Assembly (NCBI GenBank): GCA_009602735.1
Contig: WELA01013861.1
Span: 175,425 to 239,424 of the forward strand
Direction: 5' to 3'
Source: Mesotaenium endlicherianum
Taxonomy: Eukaryota > Streptophyta > Zygnematophyceae > Zygnematales > Mesotaeniaceae
DNA: 64,000 nt
The notes beneath the pieces are model-generated. The model saw only the letters and a program-made list of their open reading frames with translations. It was not told the DNA's origin and did not search any database. Position 1 is the first letter of the stretch, and each line of letters begins with the position of its first letter. A program made the position numbers and the translations under genes. Positions 37,406 to 49,203 of the stretch are shown here, one piece after another.

Positions 37406-38619
37406 TCTGCATGTGTGCGTGCGTGCGTGCCTGAGTTCCATCTTGTAGCTGGCAGCGTCGGATTGGACCGACGAGTGGGGCACGGTGATGAGCTGCGTGT
37501 CCTCCACGCCGTAGATGGCATGCCCGCAGATGGTTCCGATGCGCCTCCTCTTGGTGACAAGGATCATATAATACGGCTCCAGGAACTTGACAAAGCCTGA
37601 AATGCACACGTGAATTTTTTATTCAGAGCCCCATGTGCAAGCACCAGCTTGCGAGTACGCATTTGCACGGGATATTCCTGCTGCGTATTGTTTCATCCTC
37701 TCACTCCTCGGAGCAGGCTTAAGGACCACATATTGTGCATGCATCATCAGTCGGGCTGTTTCAATGAAGTTAAAGTGCAGCCAGCAAGTCTCTCCATGCG
37801 GGCCATGAGAAGAGCATAAGCGGCCGGAGTGGATCTATGGGGGAGGTCAGACTTCCATAGTTAGCCACATTGGATCTGCCAGTGCGCCATGTAGGCATCA
37901 GAATGTCCCCACGAATGGTCCTTGTAGAAGTTGTGAACAAGCCAATGGAGCCGGCTCCTTCTTTGGAGGCATATGTGTCCAAGCTGTGCAATCTGCCAAC
38001 TTTGAGCTAAAGACTCAGCACTGGAAATGTGAACAAATATGTCTCGAAAATCGTGTGAGGATGTCAAAGCTTCGCTACCCTTGCACCTTCACTTTTGCAA
38101 GCAACCACGTTCAGAGAACAACCCACCTATGATGCCATAAGCTTTAGTAACAAGCTGCAAGCCGCCTGAATGCTTATTGCCTTCTGCCAATTTTTGCAGC
38201 AGAAGCTTGCACCCACGCTCTGTGTACAAGACCGGATCTTCTGTAATAACTAGCTCTGAAGGCTCTGAGCGGTCAATCTTCAGAACACGCCAGTGTTCCT
38301 TTGCTTTATCCTCCCCCACAAGGTAAAAGCGCTGCATTCGGGAAAAAGGAACAAATGGGCGGACTCTGGTTATGAAACGTACAACATTTTTTCATTATGT
38401 GCGAGCTTATTGAGCGAATCTTCATTTGCAGATAATCCAAATTACCCTCGTGAATGTACAAACATTAAAAAATACACAAAGAAAAAAAAGTAGACCTCAG
38501 CTGCTTACAACTTAACGTCTTCTAGCTGCCATTTTAACGATACTTACAGTCCGGGTCTCATAGAGTTTAAACTTCTCCAGACACACATCCATTCCACTAG
38601 TTTCGACTTCTTCCTCCAT
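28567..38619 (-). CDS. SAC1: SAC-domain phosphoinositide phosphatase (plant SAC1-like), 18 exons
   Basis: Probable PI(3,5)P2 5-phosphatase of the plant SAC1-5 group (Arabidopsis SAC1/FRA7), acting on endomembranes and affecting wall deposition. Exons: 38619-38548, 38331-38127, 37596-37431, 36691-36451, 35760-35684, 35356-35157, 34684-34587, 33764-33631, 33200-33051, 32916-32863, 32716-32443, 32307-32014, 31647-31526, 31084-30965, 30571-30334, 29708-~29493, 29167-29036 and 28731-28567. Total about 985 residues (Arabidopsis SAC1 is ~910). Seen: [11 protein letters not shown] start, [43 protein letters not shown], the catalytic [12 protein letters not shown] (CX5R; near 32220-32185) and [10 protein letters not shown]. 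Intron 3 begins GC; the splice sites around exons 10, 11 and 16 are weak. Extra length is low-complexity Glu/Ala/Ser in exons 11-12. It appears intact. Confidence 0.93.
29985..30020. repeat. (CA)n-rich microsatellite in SAC intron 15
   Basis: Interrupted CA repeats preceded by a GTGCATGCGC-rich stretch, inside the intron between exons 15 and 16. Confidence 0.8.
33855..33899. repeat. (CA)n microsatellite in SAC intron 7, acceptor side
   Basis: Over 20 CA units about 90 nt before the exon-8 acceptor; it reads (TG)n on the coding strand. Confidence 0.95.
34245..34271. repeat. (CAG)n microsatellite in SAC intron 7
   Basis: Eight to nine CAG/AGC units in mid-intron. Confidence 0.9.
34534..34567. 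repeat. (CA)n microsatellite in SAC intron 7, donor side
   Basis: About 16 CA units starting 19 nt after the exon-7 donor on the coding strand, where they read (TG)n. Confidence 0.95.
37369..37404. repeat. (GT)n microsatellite in SAC intron 3
   Basis: About 18 GT units, reading (AC)n on the coding strand, starting 26 nt after the GC-type donor of intron 3. Confidence 0.95.
37429..37435 (-). other. Probable GC-type 5' splice site (SAC intron 3)
   Basis: Exon 3 must end ...CTC AG so that exon 4 (starting A TAC AAG) restores the conserved LRYKK sequence. The intron then begins GCACGC, with AG immediately before it as in GC-AG introns. The nearest GT dinucleotides would break the phase or remove conserved residues. 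Confidence 0.7.
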
Positions 38620-39229
38620 ATTCGAGAAATTAGATCACTTTCTTAAAACGTCGCTGCCTAGTTTCCGTGCATAATACGCCATCACATACAGTTTTGATTC
38701 AAAGATCGAGGAAAATCTTTAAGCTTATGGAGCAGAAGTATGAGCGCGAAAGGACGGCAATAATACAGACTAGTAAAAGCTGAACGTAACACCATTTGCA
38801 TGCATGAACAACTTGGTCATTTGACAGATGTCTCCGTGGGTCCTCTATTGCATTCGATTCCTCTCATAAGCTCATTCTTCGGGGCCTTCTGACCAATTCT
38901 AACACTCCGACTGGCAGTCCTGCCGTTCGACGCGGTGAACATGAGGAACATGTCCTTCACGGTGTCAAAACGTGCGACGCCTAAACGTCTTGACTGGCAG
39001 ACACGGGAGTTCCAATATGCACCCTCCAATGCACTCGAATGCATAGCACCTTCCAACAACCCATGGTCAAATGCAACTGATCTCAGATACGTTAATACTA
39101 GACGACTGTCTTGCATGAAAGTACAGTTTTGGAAGCCTTTAAGAGATCATGTAGAGCCTAATCACTTCCATCTTTGCTTTTAAATATTGAGTTGAAAATT
39201 ACCCTTTCAGGTAGCGACTGAGCTCAAAA
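38620..39229. promoter_or_regulatory. Shared upstream region of the SAC and COPE genes
   Basis: The two ATGs are divergent with 610 bp between them, so both promoters and 5' UTRs must lie here. No clear TATA box or other motif was identified. Open frames inside it (38817-39183) have no recognisable domain and overlap on both strands, so they are taken as non-coding. Confidence 0.55.
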
Positions 39230-41258
39230 ATGAGTGGCCCAGACACTTTGTTCCCGTTGAGGAGTAACTTTTATCTTGGCGCGTATCAAGCAGCAATCAA
39301 TGAAGCTAATGTGGACGGATTATCAGAAGCAGAAAGCATAGAGCGGGACTGCATTGTGTACAGGTCTTACATCGCCCTTGGCAGTTATCAGGTGTGTGCT
39401 TTTCCTATATTTATCGGAATATGCCAGTAGGTGCAAGAAGAAGCGTAATTTTTCAATTTTCACTGGCCGACTTACCAATCTAGACTGGAAACCTCTGTTT
39501 CTTTTGTGCCTAACTATTTGTCTTCGGTATCCACAGCTGGTGATTGACGAGATCAACTCGTCAGCAGCGACTGCTCTTCAAGCTGTGAAGTTGCTGGCAA
39601 TCTACCTTTCCGGCAGTAAGGTGACTATTAGAGAGACTGTGTCCAAATGGCAGGTTAAGGCTGCTGTCTTTGCCATTGCATTGTGGATAGTATGCATTAA
39701 ACTTGATATTGTGTAGCCCATCTTTAGTTGAACATTTGACCTAAGTTGCAAGCTGTCTCCCGAGGCTCGCCTCTGATTGAAAACTGCGTGTTTGTATACA
39801 GGAAAAAGCTTTGGAGAGCCTCCAGGAGTGGCTAGCAGACCCAGCCATTGGCAGCAACACTACCCTTCTTCTCATTGCCGGCACAATACTGACACACGAG
39901 CAGAATTGGAATGATGCACTGAAGCACACACATGGGGGAGCCACTCTTGATTTGTGAGTATATTTCTTGCCATTATTGTCTTGAAATTTCTGTATTATCT
40001 CAAGCAGATCGCGTGATTGTTACGAGACACCTGTGAAAGTTCTTATGATGAGGGTTTCCTGCAGGTTGGCACTTACCGTCCAGATTTATCTGAAGATGGA
40101 CCGGGTGGACTATGCGGAGAAAACGCTGAAAGCTATGCAATCGGTGGACGAGGATGCAATCCTAACTCAGCTGTCAAATGCTTGGGTAAACCTTGGGTTG
40201 GTAAGTCATTTGCCCTTCATTATATCGCTCGCTTCTCCAGGTGATTTCCGTTGAATATTGCATGTCTTTCTTGCTTGCCCTTATGTTAATCACCTGAATT
40301 GTGTACTTTTTTCTCTTGCAGGGAGGCGCAAAAATACAAGAAGCCTTTTACATCTTCACTGAGCTATCTGAAAAGTACAACCAGACAGTTGCCCTCATGA
40401 ATGGCATTGCGGTTTGCCATATGCACAAGGGCCAGTACGAGGAGGCAGAGGGGTTGTTGCTTGAGGCTCTAAACAAGGTATGCTTTGTGCTAGATCTGTG
40501 TGTCTGCAGCTTGATGGTACATGGGTTCATGGTGAATGGCATAGGTATATTTGCAATCCAATGGTGTGTAGCCAATACTTACGGTCCTCAGTTCATGGTG
40601 CAATTTATACCACACCTTTGTCCTGATATATTTGTTGCATTTCTTTCGCTGCCAGGATTCTAAGGATGCCAACACATTGGCTAACTTGGTAGTCTGCGAA
40701 CTCCATCGAGGCAAGCCACACACACGCTACATGAAGTAAGTACACTTGTTCTTATAACTTTCTAGTCGGCAGTAGTCCAACAATCATCTGTGCGGGTCAT
40801 TCAGTAAAGAAACCCTCTAATCATATTTGAAGCTTTTACTGACTAGGTGTTGTCGAAGGTATTTAAAAACTTGTTAGCAAGAGGGCAGTTTGAGAATGTT
40901 AGCAAACTTGTGCCAGCCTGTTGTAGTTCCAATATGTTGCAGGGTGGACATGTTCAGTGTTTAATTTTCATTGCAGAATGATTGTATTCGTAGTAGAATG
41001 TATTTGGATATGTCCAAAAGCTTGCATGTGATAGTTTGCAAGTGAAGTAGTGGTACATACACCATGTGAGAGCCCCTGCTATGTAGTGCGTAGTGGTATC
41101 ATTCAGGGGTAGGGAATAATTCCCTGCCGATACTGAATGACGCTTTCATTTTGGGGCCTTGCAGCCAGTTGAAGACAACAGCTCCAAATCACGTATTAGT
41201 GCATCGCGCTGCTGCCGCGAATGATATGTTTGAGAAAGCTGTAGCTGCTTACGCATAA
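39230..41258 (+). CDS. COPE: Coatomer subunit epsilon (COPI), 7 exons
   Basis: Epsilon-COP of the COPI coat, which drives Golgi-to-ER and intra-Golgi transport; epsilon-COP is a TPR-type helical solenoid that binds alpha-COP. Exons 39230-39391, 39537-39620, 39802-39953, 40065-40200, 40322-40477, 40656-40735 and 41165-41258 join in phase with GT-AG introns to give 287 residues, the family's usual length. Seen in order: [20 protein letters not shown] at the N-terminus, [100 protein letters not shown], and the C-terminal [19 protein letters not shown]. Head-to-head with the SAC gene. Appears intact. Confidence 0.95.
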
Positions 41259-43440
41259 AAAAATAGACTATCATGATGGTTGTTGATGGTGAACCATGTT
41301 CGCAAAGTTGCTGTTGTGCATCTTGTAAATTTGCTACTTAAGATATGTCCAGATGATCATAAACATTGTAGGAAACATAGACGAATAAAAAAGCAAGCAT
41401 TGAAAAGTTTGTGGAGTAGAAACAAGCATTTGAAAAAGTCGTGGGGTAGTCTACGGCTGCAAACAAACCACATGTTCTGCTATCTAATATGGAATCTCCG
41501 CCAGGGAATTCGAATGTTTAATTACAACTTGTGTTTCAGCTGAACAGCTGATCGCATTCAACCAAACTTCTTGGGGGTCATCCAATTTAGTCAAATCATA
41601 ACTAACGGAGCCCAGAGATGGACAACTTTGAACAACTAGAAAGCTCAATTGCTTGAAGTCATGTTGGAAAGTACTCTCTCAAGTTGATTGGAACTCTCGT
41701 AAGCTAATCTGCAATGTCAAAGTGGATGAGGCCACCTCTATCCTTTCTGTTACCATACATATTACAGCATGAAGATGCATGCAGGAAACTTTTTGTTTTG
41801 GTGGGTCAGCGAGCTATTTTTTATTAGCTACCTCGTAGAGGATGGACCTTTGCAATGTGAGGGTCTTACCACTGCACATGTAGCAGTGAAAAGACTCGAG
41901 CAGTCGTACGAGATGTGGAATTCGAATGAGTCGCAACCGCCAGGTAACGACAACCTTCACTTGAAATTTACCACCATCGGTGAGAGAAGGTTGATGGATC
42001 GCCCGATGATGAAGGCCCCCATATTTCTCGTTTCTTAATTTTATTCGATGCATGGTCTGGGCTCGCGTGATACGAAACCAAGGAGGTCATCGTGGAACGT
42101 ATGCATCTTCATCATTCTATAATGACTCGTGTTCCTCACATTCGTGCGTCTCACTAAGACCTTGAGTTTGCACCTGGGAAAGGCACGCAGGAGAAGTTTA
42201 TTCCTTAATACAGCAAAGGGTTCCTCGAGCAATAACAATGACAAGGCTACCTTTCATCGACATAGCAGCATGATTGCGTCAACTGATGAATCATCACCAC
42301 TCTGCAACGGGTGGCAGGCTGGAGATAGGGGTACTCAGAACTCCAAATGAAATGTCCAACGTGAACATCACTCGGATTAGACGTGCTGTGAGCTGAAGAG
42401 AAACCTTCGTGACTGAAATTCCTCCATGGGTAAAAGAAGAGACAGGAGGCACGCAGCACTTGGAGGTGGTTCTAGACGAACCAAGCTTGACCTTTGGGAT
42501 GACGAGCCTGCGCCTGCAGGGAAGCCTGGTACAATCTTTAAGCTCTTATATCAGAAATAAAAGCCAAGAAGATTGTGCACTAGATTTTATCCGTGCAGCC
42601 TGCTGACCCAATATGAGTGACAGATCTAGATGCTTTCCTGGAGGAATGGCACAAAGTGACTGAGCTAGACCTTGGGCTTGCATGGGTGGCAGCGGTGGTG
42701 GACTCTGTGACACAACAGAATGGGCGGGCTGCCATGGGCACTGCCAGAGAAGGAGGGCAAGCACAGGATGCGTCCCATGTGGCACATGCAGATGCAGTGT
42801 CAGGAGAAGGTGGGTTGCACCTCTGCTGTCCCTGCCGGGCCCCCCATAGGTTGCTTCGCCATTGCTACGCTCAGTGTTGAGCCCCTGCAGCGCGAGCTAG
42901 CACTCAGGAAGCGCATCGAGCACCTCTCACTTGTATCAGCGAGAGTCTCATCATCCTCTGAGAGTCCTGCGGTGCAACCCCGTGCCAAACTAGTACTCTT
43001 GGAAGCACAGCGCCATGGCAGCTTGATGGAGGGCTTTGAGATTAGGGTTTATGCGAGAGGCTGCGCTGGAGGGCAGGGCCTCCCACCCCTTGAACTGCCG
43101 CTGGCACGCACGCAGGCAGGCAGGCAGGCAGGCACAGACAGGTGTGAGGTGTGGGTGCGTGCAGCTCTCTGAGAGGTGGCGCTGTGTCTGTTCATGGGCT
43201 TGCGGCCTCCTTCGGTCCGTATTCTTCCAAACCCTAACCTCGCGCCTCTTGTTGATGCTGTCAGTCGACGTCAAGTCGGTATTGTAGCTTGCGTTGCCGC
43301 GTCCTACTGTGCTATGTGTCAGCCCTTGCGTGCTTGTCGAGCGCGACACGCTAGCATAGCAACGAGTGTGAGGGGCTCCCAGGGAGAGGCCTGATGCCGC
43401 CCGGTTGGGCGGTTGCTCGGGACATGGTTTGGTGAAGCAG
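41259..43440. other. Intergenic region with unexplained coding-like stretches
   Basis: No recognised gene in 2.2 kb. Plus-strand frames at 41844-42038 (KRLEQSYEMWNSNES), 42409-42606 (EVVLDEPSLTFGMTSLRLQ) and 42870-43050 (ELALRKRIEHLSLVSARV) have protein-like composition, but no family was recognised and they could not be joined with confidence. The missing first exon of the downstream WW gene should also lie here. Confidence 0.35.
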
Positions 43441-46400
43441 ACGCAAACCCGCTGCAGCAGCTGCTGGGAAATTACAGCACGGATGAGGACGAGGGCGCGG
43501 AGGACGAGCATGCGGGCGCGCTGGCCATGCGCCCAGCTGGCAGCGGCAAAGAGCACATGGATGACCAGGTTTGTTGCACACTCTGACCCTGACTCCCCTG
43601 GCTCGAGCCTGTCTCAGGCTCTTTCCCAGGCTATGACTCAGCCTCAGGCTCTGGCTCCGACTCGACTCCATCTCAGGCTGTGACTCAGCCTCTGGCTCCA
43701 CCTTTTGGCTGTGTCACTGACTCTGACTCTGGCATGGCAGAGTTTGTGCGCCTGTGGCTGCTCTGCTCTGCTCTGCTTTGTTCTTCTCGGTCCTATACAC
43801 GACGATTTCTTCTTCCCTTTGAGAAGCAGCCTCCGGCCTGATTGTGACAAACGCCACCCGCGTGGCCCAGCGTGCGCTCCTTTCAGCCAGTGAAACTTGG
43901 GCCGCGAGCGTTACATCAACGCGTGTGTGAGCATGCATGCGTGGCTGGCTGGCTGGCTGGCTGGCTGGCGGGCGGGTGAAGTGCAGGTCCATGACTTCCT
44001 CAAGGAGCTCCAAGTCAGCGGGCTTCTTGACGACGGGCAAGAGGATGCGCATGCACCCGCAGCAGCAGCAGCTGCAGCAGCTGCAGCCCCAGCAGGCGCA
44101 GGGGCAGGAGCGGAAAAAGCAAGCGGTGTCGATTCCTCCCCCACCCCCACGCCCGTGCCCGCGTCCGAGGGGCCGAGCAGTAGTAATGATGGTGGTGGTG
44201 CGGGAGAGGTGTCCTCTCCAAACAGAGGAGGTGCACAGGACAGCAGCACTTTGCCCCATGAAGAAGTGCCTCCTGTGGACGGCAACGCCAAGGTGGGGGA
44301 GGGACAGAAGGGAGTGGAGCTGGCCGAGGGGTGGGAGGCAGTGCTGGACGAGAGCAGCGGCGATGTGTACTACTGGCACACACTCTCCGGCGCCACCTCC
44401 TGGGACATGCCTGTGGCAGAAGGGGACCCACCGGGGCCTGGAGGGGGGATGCCTGGCCCTGCTGCTGCAGCCGCTGCCAATGACAGTGCGGTTAAGGGGG
44501 CAGCAGACGGGCAGGAAATGCACGAGCATGATGACGATGATGATGATGATGACGAGCATGCTGGTGAAGCGCCGGCGGCTGTGGTTGTCGCAGAGGGCCT
44601 GCGGAACGATGCCAGTGCTGCTGCTGCTGCTGCTGATGGTGGTGGTGGCGCTACTCCTGCTGGGGAGGAGGTTGTGCCACCTGGTGCCCGCGAGGGAGAC
44701 GCAGAAGGTGGGGGTGCTGAGGCTCTGCCGCCACAGGAGGCTTTGGGTGCAGCTGGCAACGCAGCTGGCGGGCCGGCAGGGGAGGAGGAGAAGGCAGTCT
44801 CCCCGTCGCAGATGGAGAGGACGAACTCTACTCTTAGGCTGGAGCAGCGGGCCTCCCCAGAAGTGCGAGAGCAAGTGGTCCCAGCACCCTCACAGCAGCA
44901 GCAGCAGGAGAAGGAGGAGGAGGAGCAGGCGGATCGTGAGCCTGTACCCGCTGGGGGGGCAGTCGGTGGTGGGGAAAGCCCGCACAAGGTTGCGCAAGGG
45001 ACCTCACATGCGAGAGACGACAGCACGACACACGGGGGTGCTTGGCCTGAGAGAGTTGCGGAGATTGCGGCGGAGGCACGCACCACTGCTGAGCGCCTGC
45101 TGCGCCTGCTGGCCCCGTCAGTTTCCCACCTCCACTCCCCCCCCGCCTACCTGCCTGCCTGCCTGGGTGCCTTCTGTTCTGTTTGAGCATCACCTTTCCC
45201 TCTGCTGCTGCTGCTGCGGGTTAGACGATGCAATGCACAATGAAAGCTTCCAACCGCTCGGCCAGCTCCATCTTGCTGCTGTCACTGTGTCTCTGCCCCA
45301 CGTGGCTGTGCGCGTGCGAACGTTGCCCCTTATCAAAGGGGGGAGTGCAGCGCTCGTTCGGGGCCCGGGAAACAAGCTGACTAGTGGGGTGGGGATTGCG
45401 GGGGGGCAGGGGCGCACTGGAGGGGCTGCCGCTGCGCGTGAGGCTGGCCGTGGAAGGGCAGGTGCGCGCCGCCGACTGCGCTGCGCTGCTGCCTGCCTCC
45501 TCTTCCTCTGCATTACCACCACAAGGCACCGCCGCCGCTGCCGCCGCTGCTGCTGCTGCTGCTGGTGGTGCTGGTGCATTGACGGCGTTCTGGGAGCACG
45601 CACAGGAGCAGCTCCGCAGGCTGGCGTCAGCTGCAGCGGTGGAGGAGGAGGCTGCGCAGGCAGAGCAGGAGCAGCAGAGGCTGCTGCTGGCAGCGCAAGC
45701 GCAGGCGCAGGCCCGCCGCCTGGCAGCCGCTCAGCGCTGGGCGGCGCACGTTGCCTCCACCTCGCCCTCCTCTGAGCCTGAGCGCAACTCCACTTCCCCC
45801 CCGGTCCTGCCAGGTGGCGCTGAGCCGGTTCTGGGCATGCTGTCCGCATACGCGGACAGCCCCGGCGAGGCAGGGGCGGAGGAGGACGACCTAAATGCCC
45901 GCCAGACACGCGACTCATCCAAGGGCCTGCGAGAGCTCGCCAGCGAAGATGCGTCCTCCCCTCACGAGCCGCCATCACTGTCGACCACGGTGCTTGGCGC
46001 GGCGCCAAGTGGCGCGGCCCACAGCACGGGTGCTGATCTGGAGGAGGGCGAGGTGGACATGGAGGTGGACATGGAGATGGACATGGACATGGACATGTCG
46101 CAGGATGGCCCCCGGGGCAAGCCCGCTGCTGCTGCTGCTGCTGCTTCTGCGGCGCCCTACTTGGCGGGGCCCCCTGGCCAGCCCCTGTTCCCACTGGCCA
46201 CTTTGACCCATTACCCTCCCGCGGTGCCGGCCGCAGCAGCCGCAGAACCAGAGTCTGATCCCTCATTTGCATTCTGGGTGCCGCCCCCACCGGCCGAGCC
46301 TGAAGCGCCCCCTCCCCCTCCCGATGAGCCCCCGCCGCCTCCCCCTGACGAGCAAGCCCCGCTTTCCCTGCCCCCCGCTTTGCTGTACCATGGGGCGGTC

Positions 46401-49203
46401 ACCCTTCAGGCGGCACGGCCTCCCGGTGTGCTTCCTGAGACTGCTGCACACGTGCCACATGGCGTCACACCATTTGGCCCCATCAAAAGCGCTGCTGTCA
46501 GCATGAGTCATGCTCCAGTTGCAGCAGCAGCAGCAACAGCAGCAGCGGCGGGTGCAGCGCAGGTGGCACGGAAAGCCCCGGTGGTGTATGCGGCCGCAGC
46601 CACCAAGGCGCACTCCAGGCCCTCCACGCCCCCCCTCGTGGGAGTGCTGCCACCTGCTGCCCCTGCCTCCTCCGCTGCCGCCCCGCCAATGGGGGATACC
46701 ACAAAGAAGAGCGACCTTCAAGGTCCCATCTCTACCCCGCTCTCTCTCTGTGTGTTTGTGGTGCTTTGCTCTCCCATCCCCTGTCTTGCTTGCTTCCCTT
46801 GTACACCCAGAGGGGCCAAGGTCCTCTACCTCTGGCACGCGGTGGGTGGGCGGGTGCATGGGTGAGAGGCACTGAGATGCTGCTGCTGCTGCTGCTGCTG
46901 TTTTCTCTGCGGCAGAGCCAAGGGGCAAGAAGAGGGCACTGGTGGCCACCGGCGCGGGCAAGGCCAGCAAGCGCGTGTCCTCTCTTCTTGACAAGGTGCC
47001 CCCTCCCCTTCCCCTGTTCAATTTCCCCCTTCCCTTCATGCATGTGGCACTGCACTGCTCACTCCCTCCGCGGGCGCTCCACATGAAACCGTATTTGCTT
47101 CTGCCGCGAACGAGCCTCCAGAGTTGGGTGCCTGTTCCCGGCCTCCTTGCGGTACGCGGTGAGTACGGCCTCCTCTGTGCGTCGGGTTCTGGTCCGTACG
47201 GCGCTCGCATGTGCATGTGCATGTGCGTGTGCATTCGCGTGAGCTGCGCTGCTGTTGGCGAGGAGCAGCGATTGAGTGTCAGGCCTCTTCTTTTGAAAGA
47301 GAGCCTCCTCTTGCGCGTGTGTGGCCCTCATGATTGGAGGGGGGGTTGAGGCGTGAGCAGTGGAAGGCGGCCAAGGAGGAGCTGCAAGAGCGCCACTCTG
47401 AGGGCAGCGATGACGAGCCGGAGGACGAGGAGGCGCTGGAGAGGCGGCGCCAGCTCGAGCTTGAGGTCTGTCCCCCCCATTTCTCTCTCTTTCCCTCTCT
47501 CCTCTCTCCCTCTCTCTCTACTCTCTCTGCGTGCACGTGCGTGTGTGCGTGTGTGTTAGTGCGTGGGCACGCTCGGCCTGGCTCTGCTAGGTAGTGGCTT
47601 TGCAGGTGTGGAGCCTGGAGCTCGCAGGAAGGGGAGCCACTGGCAGGGCAGCAGCAGCAGCAGCAGCAGGGGCCTCGTCAAGCTGTCAACAGGGGTCTCT
47701 GAAGGCGGATGGGGGCCTGGCTGATTGCATGCATGCTCCACATTTCTGAGGGAGACGGGGCGGCAAGAGGGGCTGACAGTGCGTGTGGCGGGGGTGTTGG
47801 GTGGCTGGGGGGACGCCACGTGCAGGAGTGGAGGAGGCAACAACTGGCCACGGGGCAGGCGCGCGACAATGCCAACTTTCAGCCCCTGGGCATTGACTGG
47901 TGAGCTCTCGGGCTGCTCCTCGCTCCTCACCACGCCTGCCAGCAAGTGCTGCGAAATCTCTTGCAGGGAAGGACCAGGACCTGGCCGGCTACGCCTGGCA
48001 GAGGAGGGAGGGGCTTGATTGTGAGTAGCAGCCACTTGCTTGCCTGCATGCTCTCTGCCTGCATGCTTTGGAGCCCCTGGCGCCGAGCGTCAAGCTAAGT
48101 CTCCCCTGCTCCTGTGCGTCCACGCACGTGACTTGAGCAAGCGCCCGCGTGGCAAGCCTGGTGGTCCAATATTGGAAGTTACAGCTGGCGCCCCCTGCTT
48201 TTGCTCCTGCTTGCTTGCTCTCCCTGGCAAAGGGCATGGCGTGGCTGGCGGTGTTGCTGCTGATATTTTGTTGGTGGCGCTCTTCCGGTCCTTCCAGGCG
48301 GGAGAAGGTGAAAAAGGCAAAGAAGCTGGAGGCCAAGAAAGAGCTCAAGTCGGCGGCAGCAGCCGCTGCAGCAGCGGCGACAGGCGCTGTGCAGGCGCCA
48401 GGTGGCAGCGAGCAGCCAATTGGCCGGGCTGCTGCTGCAGCAGCAGGAGCAAAGCATGGGGGCATCAAGAAGCCTGACGTGGAGAGCCTCTCCAAGGGCC
48501 TGCCACCTGGATGGCAGGTGTGGTATTGCTGCAGCGCAGCTGAGCCTGTCGCCTTGCCTCTGCTTTTTGCTGTCAAAATGGCTCCCTTTGCTCTGCTACC
48601 TGCTGGCTGCCTGCCTCCCCCTTGGTGCAGACACCACCTCATGTCCGTGGCTGGGAGTGCATGCATGCGGCTTGGTTGCCATCCTTTCTTGGGGAATCGA
48701 CGCATATCTGCTCATTTTGCCCGTTGTCAACTGGCGCTTTCACTCCGCTGTGCTCGTGCAAACGATGACGGCGATGTTGATGCCTCCTCCTTACGCTGGC
48801 CAGTGGCTGCATGCCCTTGTGCTTTCAGTGTCAAGTCAGCATCCGCAGAGGAGAAGCTCGCGCTAATTAAGGCTTATGTCAAGTCCCTGTTCGGCTGCCA
48901 GCTGTCTCAACTCGAGCATCGAGCAATCCACAGTTTTGCCAAACTCCTACTCATTTCCTAAGGTTCATGGTTTTCTTAAAGTTCCGGTGGTCTGTCAGTA
49001 CGGGCCACCTTTTTTGACCACGAGGACGCAGATAAGATTGTATGCCCCAGCAGCTCTATCCATTAGAAGCTGACGTCTCCTCTCGCGCTGCGCCCTACAT
49101 GTGCTGCTTGCAGGTCTTCTGGGATAAGAGTTCGGGAGATGTGTACTATGGAAACCTATCAACGCAGGAGACGTCGTGGGAACGCCCTGTGGCTGCTGCC
49201 TGA
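43441..49203 (+). CDS. FNBP4-like protein with two WW domains; first exon not found
   Basis: Resembles animal formin-binding protein 4 and its plant WW-domain homologues; WW domains bind proline-rich partners, and a nuclear, RNA-processing-linked role is suspected but not established. Exons 43441-43568, 43987-45116, 45410-46722, 46916-46995, 47361-47465, 47826-47899, 48298-48517 and 49114-49203 keep phase, giving about 1,046 residues. Seen: NPLQQLLGNYSTDEDE near the start (family LLGxYxxDED motif), WW1 (Trp at 44332 and 44401), long Ala/Glu/Pro low-complexity regions, SSLLDKWKAAKEEL, DNANFQPLGIDW, REKVKK, and WW2 at the extreme C-terminus, split by the last intron after PPGWQ. The N-terminal exon is missing because upstream sequence gave no clear match. 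Donors GTCAGT and GTCCCA after the two long exons are weak. Confidence 0.82.
46057..46097 (+). repeat. In-frame Met-Asp/Met-Glu-Val dipeptide repeat (coding)
   Basis: Tandem GACATGGA units in the long third exon encode MEVDMEMDMDMDM, an unusual acidic/methionine run inside the FNBP4-like protein. Confidence 0.85.

Noticed and set aside
36302-37609. 435-codon minus-strand frame read as one exon
   Set aside because: Only its first 54 codons match SAC; the rest runs through an intron containing an (AC)n tract.
38817-39183. Overlapping open frames between the SAC and COPE genes
   Set aside because: No domain, opposite strands overlap, and they lie in the shared upstream region.
45221-45529. Minus-strand frame with KMELAERLEAF resembling the helix upstream in the WW protein
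   Set aside because: It lies antisense in an intron and has no other family features; chance similarity.
43937-45775. 612-codon plus-strand frame through the WW gene
   Set aside because: Alternate frame of GC-rich repetitive exons; the real frame is fixed by the WW domain.
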